Numbered from the stretch's first letter, positions 1 to 7,507 are shown. The stretch is DNA of 20,453 nt from JANOYC01 sp031428675 (GCA_031428675.1 JANOYC010000063.1:1-20453); one strand, 5' to 3'. Notes: generated from the letters alone by a model not told the origin. Made by a program: numbers and translations.

Positions 1-347
1 CGAACACCGAGCGCATGGTGAAGTCACGCCGCGTGTCAACGGGGCGTTCGGAAGGCGATCGCGGCGGGGAGTTCACGCCGCTGGCTCCTACGGTATTGGT
101 CATGCGACCAGTATTCAATCCTGGCCTACGGCGACTGTGTCGGTCGCATTGCGCGATCGTTAACAACCGGCCTGCGACGTTACGCGTTTGTTTCGCCCTG
201 GCGGCCTCGCACGTGCGCAGCCGTCTCCGGTGGTCTCGTCGGTTCTTGACGCCATTTCCGCAGCCGCTGACGAGGTGGCGAGGCAGACGAAGTTTCCAGG
301 CCGCCGGGCCCCGTTCTCCTTCACAGGTTGTAGAAGGTGGGGCAACG
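1..347. other. No recognisable gene at left edge
   Basis: No convincing gene was found in this stretch on either strand. The open frames here lack a plausible ribosome binding site, have skewed Arg/Pro/Ser-rich composition and match no family I recognise. It lies downstream of the broken antitoxin gene on the minus strand. Confidence 0.5.
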
Positions 348-653
348 TCAAGCAGAAGCGAGTTCCACCCGGCGGATCCGGCCGAGGTCGACCGTCCCCC
401 GGGCGACCCAGAGGTCGTGCGCGTCCTGCATAGCCAGCCAGCTCTCCGCGCTGCGTCCCAGGGCAGCGGACAGCCGCAATGCCATCTACGGCGGCACTCG
501 GCTCATACCGCTGAGAACACGACTCAAGGTCGAGGGGGCGACGTCCAGTTTCTTGGCAAGCTCCCGGCCGCTCAGACCGAACGGCTCGAGATAGACATTG
601 GCGATGAACTCGCCGGGATGCGGCGGATTGTGCATCGGCTTCAGGTCGCTCAT
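348..653 (-). pseudogene. higA: HigA-family antitoxin with in-frame amber stop
   Basis: Antitoxin of the HigA/VapI type: a small XRE-like helix-turn-helix protein that normally binds the toxin HigB and represses its own operon. From the ATG at 653 the product starts MSDLKPMHNPPHPGEF, and the PHPGEF motif is the family hallmark. The helix-turn-helix follows (ELAKKLDVAPSTLSRVLSG). At 486-488 the codon is TAG, so translation would stop after 55 residues. Beyond it the same frame stays open for 45 more codons (MALRLSAALGRSAESWLAMQ, then DLWVARGTVDLGRIRRVELA) to a TGA at 348. That is the normal C-terminal half of the family, where the position of the TAG is usually Glu (GAG), one base away. Frame and length (about 101 codons) are otherwise intact, so this is a recent point nonsense mutation, a sequencing error, or a readthrough site. 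The first is most likely. Confidence 0.82.
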
Positions 654-709
654 CAATGGTAGTCCTCGTAATCCAGGATGTCGCGGACTCCCCGATCCGT
701 GAGCGTGTC
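653..709 (-). pseudogene. Possible HigB toxin C-terminal remnant
   Basis: Immediately upstream of higA, 18 codons on the minus strand run from just after a TGA (710-712) to a TGA overlapping the higA start as TGATG. They encode a tail ending EDYH. HigB toxins commonly end in a D-Y-H tail whose stop overlaps or abuts higA, so this may be all that is left of the toxin gene. No further HigB sequence is seen upstream before the divergent membrane-protein gene. The match is short and the call is inference. Confidence 0.3.
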
Positions 710-747
710 TCACTGCCTTCCCGGGATGAACCTCCGGAACGATAGGC

Positions 748-767
748 GCGTCATCGATCGATGACGC
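748..767. promoter_or_regulatory. 20-bp perfect palindrome, candidate operator
   Basis: GCGTCATCGATCGATGACGC is an exact inverted repeat. It ends 23 bases before the chosen start codon (791) of the membrane protein that begins the sensor kinase/response regulator operon. Position and symmetry fit an operator for a dimeric regulator, possibly the operon's own LuxR-type regulator. An ATG at 761 falls inside the palindrome, which argues against that ATG being the translation start. Function is inferred from geometry only. Confidence 0.45.
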
Positions 768-790
768 ACCGTCAACCGAGGGCAGGACCC

Positions 791-1504
791 ATGTCGCAGA
801 CATCCGCACCTTACAGTCGGACGGGACCCATCCCGGCTCCGCAAAGTCTTCACCGCACCTACATCGCGGGAGGGATCGGTGGCATCATGGCGCTCGCATT
901 CTGGGCGCTGCAACCGATCCTTGTGTCGCTCTTGTCAGGGGGTGCGGAGGACTTGTACGGGACGCACCAGTACTTTCTCACCTTCCCGTGGAACGGATTG
1001 TATGAGGCGATCACGTTCAGCGGCATCGGCGTGGGAACCCTGGTGGTCGTCCTTGCCACGACCCGGATCGTGTCGCGGCAGACCCCCGAGTCGTCCACCT
1101 GGCTTCAGACCGGGCAGGTGCTCGGTGTCGTGGCTGGGTCGTCGTGGATCGTGGTCGCCGGGCTCAGTCTGGCCCCCTACACGTCGGTCGGCTTCTTCGT
1201 GAACGAGTTCGTGCCGAACGCGCCGGAGCAGGCCGCGGTCTACACGGCGTTCAGTCTGGTCTTGACCGGGGTGCTGCTGACCTTTGCGGTCGGGATGACA
1301 GGATGGCTCATCGCGTTCGGCATCGCCGCGCGCCGCCGTGGGGTGATCGGGTGGCCAATGGCTGTCTTCGCATTGATCTGCGCCGCGCTGACAGTCAGCC
1401 CGTTCTTCACACCGTTCTCGCCGCCATGGGGGGTGATTGGCCCGCTGCTGTACTCGTTCGTTCTCGGCATCGTGCTGCTCGCGAAGTCACGCAGACACGC
1501 ATAG
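791..1504 (+). CDS. Unknown multi-pass membrane protein
   Basis: A 237-residue integral membrane protein that I cannot assign to a named family. It shows about six hydrophobic segments: one near residues 27-47 (IAGGIGGIMALAFWALQPIL), others around FSGIGVGTLVVVLA, VLGVVAGSSWIVVAGLSLAP, FSLVLTGVLLTFAVGMTGWL and GWPMAVFALICAALTVSPFF, and a last one ending in the basic tail KSRRHA, which is probably cytoplasmic. The ATG at 791 was chosen because it has a GAGGG at 778-782 at good spacing; an ATG at 761 lies within a palindrome. It is followed after 32 bases by the sensor kinase gene on the same strand, so it is probably co-transcribed and may be an accessory sensor or a target of that system. Confidence 0.75.
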   Translation: MSQTSAPYSRTGPIPAPQSLHRTYIAGGIGGIMALAFWALQPILVSLLSGGAEDLYGTHQYFLTFPWNGLYEAITFSGIGVGTLVVVLATTRIVSRQTPESSTWLQTGQVLGVVAGSSWIVVAGLSLAPYTSVGFFVNEFVPNAPEQAAVYTAFSLVLTGVLLTFAVGMTGWLIAFGIAARRRGVIGWPMAVFALICAALTVSPFFTPFSPPWGVIGPLLYSFVLGIVLLAKSRRHA

Positions 1505-1527
1505 CGTCAAGCGTCAAGCGTCAAGCG
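1503..1527. repeat. Short tandem repeat, 7-base unit x 3.6
   Basis: Three complete direct copies of agcgtca plus a partial fourth (agcg) fill the gap between the membrane-protein stop codon and the kinase start. The run begins on the last two bases of that stop codon. It could be a slippage-prone site that changes the spacing ahead of the kinase gene, or chance. The kinase lacks a clear Shine-Dalgarno sequence here. Confidence 0.75.
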
Positions 1528-1536
1528 AACAGTGCC

Positions 1537-3366
1537 ATGATCAGAACCATGGACGAGCGAGTGATGCTGGTCGCGAGCGAGTGGGTGCTGGTCGCGGCCG
1601 GCGTGGCCGCGGTAATCCTCATCCTCGTGGCTGCGATCCGCGCAACGAATCGACGCGTGCTGCTGCCGGCCTCGGCAGCCGTGCTGGCCGTGCTGGCCCT
1701 CTTTCCGACTATTGTCTGGGTGGTCGCAGTTCCACCGAGCGCCGCCGAAGGTCTGTCGCAGCTGTTCTTCGTGGCGTTCCCTGTGCTGTTGGCGACGTTT
1801 CCCGACGGGCGCTTCGTTCCGCGCTGGACGATGTACGCGGTCATCGCGTATCCCGTCATCCTCATCGTGAACGCCCACACGGGCCAGTGGTTCATGGCCC
1901 AAGCCTGGTGGTTCCTGGTGCCCACGTCGATGCTCGCGCTGGTCGGCGCGCAGGTCCATCGCTACCGCCGCTCATCGACGACTGTCGAGCGCGAACAAGT
2001 CCGCTGGGTGTTACTCGGAACGCTCGTCACGGTCGCGATCTTCCAAGTGCTCATCGTGGTCGACGGCGATGTCGCCGGAGCGGGACCGGCATCAGAGGCC
2101 CGCGCCGGCCTGGCGCTGCTCCCGCTGGTAGCCGGAGTGACGATCGCATTCGTTCGGCCGCGACTGGTGAACGTCGACGTGCCGCTGCGCCTCGTGCTGG
2201 CGAGTTGGGTCGCCGGCCTCATCCTCGTCCCACTGTTCTGGATCACCTGGTGGGTCACACAGGCGATGACGGATGCCGCGCCCCGCGCTCTCCTCTGCTC
2301 GGCGGTGATCGCGCTCGCCGCTTATCCAGCGATTCGTGTCGGTCTGTTGGTCGCCGACCGCGCCGTTCTGCGCGGCAGGCTCCGGCCGGAGGAGGCGGTG
2401 GCACTGCTCGGGCGTCGACTTGCCGCCGAGCCGGATGCCGACAACGCCCCTACCGCCGTCGCCTCGACGGTTGTCGATGCCCTGGGCGTGCCGTGGGCGC
2501 GGCTGCGGTCGGATGAGCCGGGGTTGGCTGCGTTCGCTCCCGCACCAGAGCCCCGGAGAAACGACCTCCGCTCAGGCGACGAGTTCCCGATCGTGTACCA
2601 GGGCGAGCAGGTCGCCATCATCGAGGTGCCGCCGCGCTCCGGTGAATCCGAGCTGACGCGGCAAGACCGAGCGCTGCTCACACAACTCACGGTGCACGCC
2701 GGCCCCGCGCTCCACGGCGCGCGCGCAGCCTCGGCGCTGAGCGACGCACACGCACGGCTGGTCTTGGCGCGGGAGGAAGAGCGCCGACAACTGCGCCGCG
2801 AACTGCACGACGACCTCGGACCCTCACTGTCAGGGCTGGCGTTGAGCGCGGCGGCCATCGCTACGCGCGCCGCAACTGTCGACCCAGCGATCTCCGCAAC
2901 AGCGCGGGAGCTGCAGGCCGACATCGGCGACGCGGTCGCGCGATCACGGGAGATCTCGCACGGTCTCCGCCCCGCAGTTCTCGATGATCGAGGACTTGAA
3001 GCCGCGATCCGCGATCGACTCGGCGCCACGCCCGATCTGAGCATCGAGATCGGTCCGATTGGAGAATTGCCGGCCGCAGTCGACCTCGCCGCGCTGAGGA
3101 TCGTCCAGGAAGCGGTCGCCAACGCGCGAAAGCACGCCGCGGCATCCGCGTGCACTGTACGCGTAGACCGGGAAGGCTCGGGCCTGCGCGTCGAGGTCAC
3201 CGACGACGGCGTGGGGATACCCCAGGCCATTACTCCTGGACTCGGACTCAGATCGATCCGTGATCGCGCCACCGAGCTCGGCGGACGCGCCCACGTCTCA
3301 CAGCAGTCCAGCGGTGGCACGCTCGTGAGCGTTTGGCTGCCAGTGACCGGGTCGGTGGCTCCATGA
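1537..3366 (+). CDS. NarL-type sensor histidine kinase
   Basis: Membrane sensor kinase that autophosphorylates on histidine and passes the phosphate to the adjacent response regulator. The 609-residue product has roughly eight to nine membrane segments over the first ~280 residues, in place of a periplasmic sensor loop. A GAF-like linker (about 285-395) follows. The HisKA_3 dimerisation helix then carries the phospho-acceptor His424 in RRELHDDLG. The HATPase_c domain has an N-box at Asn529 (IVQEAVANARKH), a G1 box DDGVGI at about 556 and a GLGLRSIRDRA G2 box. The ATG at 1537 was chosen; 1549 and 1564 are in-frame alternatives and none has a strong ribosome binding site. Open frame upstream of 1537 is out-of-frame sequence of the membrane-protein gene. 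The stop overlaps the regulator start as ATGA, so the pair is coupled. The stimulus is unknown; the multi-pass N-terminus suggests a membrane or envelope signal. Confidence 0.93.
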   Translation: MIRTMDERVMLVASEWVLVAAGVAAVILILVAAIRATNRRVLLPASAAVLAVLALFPTIVWVVAVPPSAAEGLSQLFFVAFPVLLATFPDGRFVPRWTMYAVIAYPVILIVNAHTGQWFMAQAWWFLVPTSMLALVGAQVHRYRRSSTTVEREQVRWVLLGTLVTVAIFQVLIVVDGDVAGAGPASEARAGLALLPLVAGVTIAFVRPRLVNVDVPLRLVLASWVAGLILVPLFWITWWVTQAMTDAAPRALLCSAVIALAAYPAIRVGLLVADRAVLRGRLRPEEAVALLGRRLAAEPDADNAPTAVASTVVDALGVPWARLRSDEPGLAAFAPAPEPRRNDLRSGDEFPIVYQGEQVAIIEVPPRSGESELTRQDRALLTQLTVHAGPALHGARAASALSDAHARLVLAREEERRQLRRELHDDLGPSLSGLALSAAAIATRAATVDPAISATARELQADIGDAVARSREISHGLRPAVLDDRGLEAAIRDRLGATPDLSIEIGPIGELPAAVDLAALRIVQEAVANARKHAAASACTVRVDREGSGLRVEVTDDGVGIPQAITPGLGLRSIRDRATELGGRAHVSQQSSGGTLVSVWLPVTGSVAP

Positions 3367-3989
3367 CACGCGTCATCGTGGTCGATGACCACCCCGTCTT
3401 CCGCAAAGGGCTCATCGCCCTGTTGCGCGCGAGCGAGCTCGAGGTCGTGGGCGAGGCGGGATCAGGCCTCGAAGCGCTCGCCCTCGTCGCGGACGCCGTT
3501 CCCGATGTAGTCCTGATGGATCTGTCAATGCCCGATCTCGGAGGAATCGACGCGACGGAGCAGATCATCGCCGCGCACCCGGACGTCCGCGTCGTCGTCA
3601 TCACGCTCCACGAGGACGAGGCTACGGTCACTCGCGCGCTACGTGCCGGCGCGAGCGCCTACGTGACGAAGCAGGCGTCTCCAGATCAGATCCTCTCGGC
3701 CATCTCAGCCGCAGAATCGGGAGCCCTCTGGCTCGGCCCGGGCGTGCCGCGGCCACTCATCGGCCGCGCGCCCGATCCGACCGATGCCATCGCGCTCGCC
3801 GGCCTCACGGCTCGCGAGTCCGCAATCGCCGATCTCATCAGCCGGGGTCTTTCGAACCCGATGATCGCCGATCGCCTTCACCTGTCCGTCAAGACCGTGG
3901 CTAACTATGTATCCGTCGTGCTGCTGAAGCTCGGAGCGTCGGATCGGGCAGAAGCCGCGAAGGTGGTGCGAGCGGCCCGCGGCGCCTGA
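3363..3989 (+). CDS. NarL/LuxR-family response regulator
   Basis: DNA-binding response regulator partnered with the overlapping kinase gene. It has 208 residues. The receiver domain (about 1-120) carries the acidic pair DD in VIVVDDHP, the phospho-acceptor Asp53 in VVLMDLSMPDLGG, the conserved Thr in VVITLHEDE and the Lys in AYVTKQAS. The C-terminal GerE/LuxR helix-turn-helix (about 146-200) includes LTARESAIADLISRGLSN and the recognition helix region LSVKTVANYVSVVLLKLG. The ATG at 3363 sits within the kinase stop (ATGA), which fixes this start. It would be expected to act as a phosphorylated dimer; the 20-bp palindrome ahead of the operon is a plausible but unproven target. Confidence 0.94.
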   Translation: MTRVIVVDDHPVFRKGLIALLRASELEVVGEAGSGLEALALVADAVPDVVLMDLSMPDLGGIDATEQIIAAHPDVRVVVITLHEDEATVTRALRAGASAYVTKQASPDQILSAISAAESGALWLGPGVPRPLIGRAPDPTDAIALAGLTARESAIADLISRGLSNPMIADRLHLSVKTVANYVSVVLLKLGASDRAEAAKVVRAARGA

Positions 3990-4715
3990 GCCGGACGTGG
4001 AGTCAACGAGAATGCGACGCCCGTAGGGGAATTTCAGCCCACCCATCCTGGTCGGCCGCTCCCCTGGGGCATCGGATCCGGCCAACGCGACGCGCCTGTG
4101 GAACGCGTCCGAGAAACTCACGCCGAGGACGGCGCTGAACCCCTTGACCGCGGGTCTTGGGGCTGGGCACGGGCCGGCTACGAGAACGCCTCCCTTCCCG
4201 GAATCACGCCGCATTCAAGTTGCCTCGCTGATCCACGACGTTCTCTCGCGGTACTTCGCTGGGATGCCATCTTGGATATAGAAGCCGGATTGCACCCCGT
4301 TCATTTCGCTGTCAGACCTTTCACCGTCGTAGTCACCGTTCGCCATTGCTTTGAGAATGTCTCCAATGCGCATTACTTTCATCCGATCGGATGGTGGCCT
4401 CGAGTTCAGACGCGCGGACTGCTCGCCGAACCCCCGAACCCGTCGGCAGAAACCGCGAACTCCCGGTGAAGTTCAGCCCCTCAGCGGACCTTTTAGGGTC
4501 GGTCTGGGGCCGGGGGGATGGCCGATGATGTCGAGCTGACTCTCGTGACTGATGTTGGGGCTCAGGGCGACGGCTCAGTCGAGGGCCTCTTGGGGCTCCC
4601 AACCGCGGCCGCGAGCGAGCTGTCCCCTCCTCAAGTGAATCCCGTCTTGGCGACGCCATGCGTCGTCTGGGCACCCCCTATTCCCGGTGTTGTGCCCGGG
4701 CGGATAATCAGGGGC
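3990..4715. other. Gene-poor stretch between operon and LamG gene
   Basis: About 725 bases with no gene I recognise. Longer open frames here have the Arg/Pro-rich composition of shadow frames. The central part (about 4215-4390) is visibly richer in A and T than the flanks and holds one possible small minus-strand gene, listed separately. No tRNA or convincing terminator hairpin was found by eye. Confidence 0.5.
4215..4382 (-). CDS. Possible 55-residue small protein, unknown
   Basis: An ATG at 4382 opens a 55-codon minus-strand frame ending in TGA at 4215-4217. The product begins MKVMRIGDILKAMANGDYDG and has a balanced, acidic, soluble-looking composition unlike the Arg/Pro-rich shadow frames around it. 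The DNA is less GC-rich than its neighbours. No clear Shine-Dalgarno sequence precedes the ATG and I recognise no family. It could be a small transferred gene, a remnant, or chance. Confidence 0.3.
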   Translation of the reverse strand: MKVMRIGDILKAMANGDYDGERSDSEMNGVQSGFYIQDGIPAKYRERTSWISEAT

Positions 4716-4895
4716 ATGGATGCGCCGGGAGAGTCGGCCGATTTCGAGGAGTCGGACGAGTTGCAGCGCCTGCGACGGCGCGCGTACGGACCGAATGCCG
4801 ACATCGCGGGGGATGCGGCGGCTCAGGCTCGACTTTCCGAACTGGAGGCCGCCCAACGTCGAGAGCGGGCTGCCGACGTCGATGCCGCCGCAGCG

Positions 4896-4905
4896 CCCCC
4901 ACCCC
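4896..4905 (+). other. Frameshift site in C-rich run
   Basis: The run CCCCCACCCC lies where the coding signal of the LamG-like gene jumps from the frame of the ATG at 4716 to the frame ending at 5839. The direction of the jump equals a one-base deletion. Homopolymer length error, natural slippage or a true mutation would all look the same. Confidence 0.6.
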
Positions 4906-4922
4906 GGTCTCGGAACGCGTCC

Positions 4923-4988
4923 CGGTCCCTGACCCTCTCGAAAGGTCGCGAACTGCACCGACATCGATCCCTCAGCCTGTCAACGGGG
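4923..4988 (+). repeat. Two degenerate copies of a dispersed repeat
   Basis: Two related units, ccctgaccctctcgaaagg and ccctcagcctgtcaacgggg, sit about 40 bases apart inside the LamG-like gene and encode VPDPLERS and IPQPVNGA. They resemble the ccctgagcctgtcgaaggg family of dispersed repeats that I recall from Microbacteriaceae genomes, where in-frame copies read as P-E-P-V-E-G. The family assignment is from memory. Confidence 0.4.
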
Positions 4989-5926
4989 CGTCCGCCGCGC
5001 ATCAGCCTGACGGAGGGTCGGTCACCGAGCTGAACCGGGTCGGCGTGCCGATCGTCGATTCCGAGCCGATCGAAGGACACCTCTCGGCACCGTGGTGGCG
5101 CCGCCGCCGCTCGCTGCCCTGGGTCATCGCCGTGGTCGCGGTGCTGGCCGCAGCCATCGGCATCCGTGTCTTCGTCGTCGATGAGTCGAACCAGCCCACA
5201 CCGGTCGCACAACTCACTCCGCAGGGCCAACCCGCGAATGCGTCCATTCCTGCCGACGATGAGGTCCCTGTGAAGTATGACGTGACGGTCGCGGACTTCG
5301 TCTCGTACGGCTCGTACGGGCCGCTTCAGATATGGAGCACAACGAAGCTGGAGAATAAGCGATGCATCGCCGTGGTCATTGCCCATCACATCTCGGTGTT
5401 CGAGTGCACGGCGCCTTCTGTGGACACCATCGCCGATTACGACATCGACCCCAACGAGCTCCCACCCACGCCGTCCGGTGAGCTGTCGCCATGGGTCCGA
5501 TTCGTGCTCCACGATGAGGTCGTCGACGTGTACCGACCGAAAGAGAAGGGCGAGTTCTTCGGATCCACGCCGCGCGAAAGCCAGGCGCCACGTCAGACAA
5601 TTGTCACGGCTGACCATCGGTTCGAGAACTCGCTCGCCGACTCGGTTGGCGCCGCCACGGAGCTCTCGGCGATCGGTGCTCACGCCACCGGACTCGTCGA
5701 CGAGGCAGTGCTCGGTCAGGCGCGCCCAGTGCTGACGTTCGATCGGGGCAGCGGCCTCGAGCTCACCCCCGCATCGGTAGCGATCGGCAGAGAGTACACG
5801 ATCGAGTTGGTGTTCCGCTTCGATCGAGTCGATGGCTAGGCGAAGATCGTCGACTTCAATAACGCCACAAGAGATTCCGGCATCGCCGTGATCGACGCCA
5901 ACGACACGCTTCGGCTGTTCCCGCTT

Positions 5927-6034
5927 CGCCATTCCTTTTCCCATGCCCGGCGTAGTGCGTTCATGGCGGTCGTTTTCCCAGCGCCAGCGGGGCCGACGAG
6001 TTGAAGCGCCCTGAGTTTGTTGGAGACTCCTGAC
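5927..6034 (-). pseudogene. P-loop fragment, MobF relaxase-like
   Basis: On the minus strand this short stretch encodes a P-loop (LQLVGPAGAGKTTAMNALRR, followed by AWEKEW). The wording is typical of the RecD-like helicase half of actinobacterial TrwC/TraA-type (MobF) conjugative relaxases. Those proteins continue with more than a hundred further residues; here the coding sense is lost at about 5927, where the convergent LamG-like gene also ends. It therefore appears to be a fragment left by recombination. The upstream sequence to about 6357 is in the same open frame but I cannot tie it to a relaxase. A generic AAA-type ATPase fragment is the alternative. Confidence 0.5.
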
Positions 6035-6357
6035 CTTGGAAACGAGGATGGGGTTATGCCGAAAGAACAGACAGTGGGTAGGCCGAGCACCCCGACACTC
6101 TCGGTGCGATCGCGCTGGGCGGCGCGGCGCCTGGAGGCAACATTGACGCCATCGACGGACCTCTCGATCAACTCCAGGCGCTCGCGTTGCTCATTGATCC
6201 CGTGCGGGAAGGGTTCTCTCTCGAACGCAACGATGCACTCATCGACGATCGCTTCCCTCGACACCTTTTCGGATGATAAGCAGATCGAGCCGTCGCGCAG
6301 ATCACAACTGAGAAGATTGCCGAACAACGTCATCGTCTGAAAGAGCAATGAGACCAT
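6035..6357 (-). other. Open frame of uncertain status upstream of the P-loop
   Basis: From an ATG at 6357 the minus strand stays open through the P-loop fragment to a stop at 5836. The predicted peptide (starting MVSLLFQTMTLFGNLLSCDL, with an acidic middle such as REAIVDECIVAFEREPF) looks protein-like but matches nothing I know. It overlaps the end of the upstream membrane-anchored gene by 56 bases in another frame. So it may be a separate gene, or the continuation of that gene after a frameshift near 6305. Confidence 0.35.
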
Positions 6358-7078
6358 GCTGCACTCTCGAACGTGCTGAGGCACGGACAGATGGGTGCAA
6401 ACGTTCGATGATCTGCCGGCCGGCGGCCATCTGAGTTCGGCCAGCACGAGCGGCAACGACTGGAAGGGTCGCACCTTCTCGGTGCAAATCCAGGAGCTTC
6501 TCGCGTTCGTTCCCGCTGTACCGCTTACCGTGGTTCGGAGCGTGCGAAACGTCATCGATGTCGCCACGCGGCTCGAGGGTGAGTCGAATCAGTCGACGCG
6601 CTACTTCGAGCTGATCGATTCTCATCTGGACGGCGATCACGATTACTGGATTATCGCGGATTGACTGGGTGCCTGATTCGTAGAGGCGAACGAGCTCGGC
6701 ATCCTCTGCCGCGGTCCATGGCCGTTCGCCATGCTCCCACGGATCCCAGAAGGGACCCGACGCATCCGTCGTTCGAGTGCGAACCATCGGAATTGCGGGA
6801 GGCGACTCCAACTCGGACCCTGAGGAGACAGGGGTTCCTTTCGATACCGGAGCGGAGGCGATGTCGTCTCGCAGGTTCGCGTGCTTGACAACCAAGGGTG
6901 GGCGTGGCGTCGCACGTTCGGTTTGCAGTGGCGACTCAGGCTCTACGTGTGTGGGCGGCGGATCAGGTTTCCTCTTGAATTTTGGCCTAATCCAATTGAT
7001 AAGTGCCAATACGCCAAGAGCCAGTACGAGGAGGAGAAACCAAGCGTCTGCAAGCCCAGATATCCCTGGGTCAGGCAT
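6302..7078 (-). CDS. Membrane-anchored protein with HTH/SANT-like segments
   Basis: An uncharacterised product of 258 residues from the ATG at 7078; a GTG at 7087 would add three residues. The N-terminus MPDPGISGLADAWF leads into one membrane segment (about 12-33, FLLLVLALGVLALINW) followed by basic residues KFKRK. A proline/serine-rich linker runs to about residue 90. After it come two similar blocks: PWTAAEDAELVRLYESG and, near residue 190, YSGNEREKLLDLHREGATLP. Both have the spacing of Myb/SANT or helix-turn-helix folds, with another helical region between (VIAVQMRIDQLEVARRLIRL). A single-pass anchored nucleic-acid or protein binding protein is a reasonable guess. It sits directly downstream of a HelD-like remnant, the place held by the anchored GTPase in the intact operon. 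The C-terminus may be altered by a frameshift into the overlapping frame near 6305. Confidence 0.6.
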   Translation of the reverse strand: MPDPGISGLADAWFLLLVLALGVLALINWIRPKFKRKPDPPPTHVEPESPLQTERATPRPPLVVKHANLRDDIASAPVSKGTPVSSGSELESPPAIPMVRTRTTDASGPFWDPWEHGERPWTAAEDAELVRLYESGTQSIRDNPVIVIAVQMRIDQLEVARRLIRLTLEPRGDIDDVSHAPNHGKRYSGNEREKLLDLHREGATLPVVAARAGRTQMAAGRQIIERLHPSVRASARSRVQHGLIALSDDDVVRQSSQL

Positions 7079-7225
7079 CGCCTGCACCGCTCATGTCGCC
7101 CACTCGTTGCTCAGTAATGTGTTCGTCCTCACAAGGCCGTCATCCATTCAATAATTCATCTGCCCAGACCAACGGTCAAGACCCGTGCGACTCGAAATTC
7201 GCCAGTAGTTGAGTTCGACGCTCAA

Positions 7226-7507
7226 CTACGGCTGAGCCTTCATTCGGTGTGGAAGCGGATGCTGATGGACGACCGTAAGGAAGCGGTTCGCCCTTGTGAG
7301 AGCGGTATAGAGCACACCCTGCCAACCAACATTCTCGGGAAAGGCAGCGGGCTCCACAACGACCACACCGTCGAACTCGAGTCCCCGAGCGCGCGCCGGT
7401 GGCAACAGCTTGAGCACACGGTCGCCATCGCGCCACGTGTACGGGTCCCCAATGTCCGCCTTCCAACCGCGGCGCGTCATCGCACCACGGACGGTGGAAG
7501 GCAACAC
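7226..7507 (-). pseudogene. 3' remnant of a second HelD-like helicase
   Basis: The 93 codons match the C-terminal 93 residues of the intact HelD-like helicase at 9318-11315, with roughly 70 identical positions counted by eye and no gaps. Helicase motif V (ARARGLEFDGVVVVEP) and motif VI (LYTALTRANRFLTVVH) are both kept, as is the short C-terminal tail and stop. Everything upstream (HelD-like N-terminus, Walker A and B) is missing and is replaced within about 20 bases by a transposase fragment. Synonymous and non-synonymous differences are spread throughout, so it is an old paralogue and not a fresh duplication. Confidence 0.85.

Larger units (their letters stand above)
4716..5926 (+). pseudogene. 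Broken membrane-anchored LamG-like protein
   Basis: Remains of an anchored surface protein. The ATG at 4716 opens a cytoplasmic N-terminus with the segment LQRLRRRAYGPNADIAGDA. That frame runs into unrelated sequence, while the convincing continuation (PTPVSERVPVPDPLERS...) is in a different frame. The switch falls at the C-rich run at about 4896-4905 and is consistent with loss of one base. Next come a membrane segment (LPWVIAVVAVLAAAIGIRVF, about 5117-5176), an extracellular region containing FVSYGSYGPLQIWS, and a LamG/concanavalin-like domain (about 5600 onward, ending TIELVFRFDRVDG). A TAG at 5837-5839 interrupts the domain; beyond it the same frame continues AKIVDFNNATRDSG...LRLFPL to about 5926, where homology stops. 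TAG could derive from a Trp or Tyr codon by one change. Frameshift, nonsense codon and missing 3' end together make a pseudogene, unless the first is a sequencing error. Confidence 0.72.

Noticed and set aside
34..47. 14-base match between the left edge and 4978-4991 (tgtcaacggggcgt)
   Set aside because: No similarity on either side, and such matches are not surprising in GC-rich DNA of this length.
15..662. 215-codon plus-strand frame at the left edge
   Set aside because: Antisense to the recognisable higA and rich in Arg/Pro/Ser, so a shadow frame.
1144..1536. Long in-frame extension upstream of the sensor kinase
   Set aside because: It lies in another frame of the membrane-protein gene, is Arg/Gly-rich and has no membrane-protein character. 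The kinase start at 1537 or 1549 gives a normal N-terminal membrane segment.
2322..3392. 356-codon open frame antisense to kinase and regulator
   Set aside because: Ser/Arg/Ala-rich mirror of a high-GC gene; the plus strand carries all kinase motifs.
4823..5944. 373-codon minus-strand frame across the LamG-like gene
   Set aside because: Asp/Arg/Gly-rich antisense composition, no motif; the plus strand has the membrane segment and LamG-type sequence.
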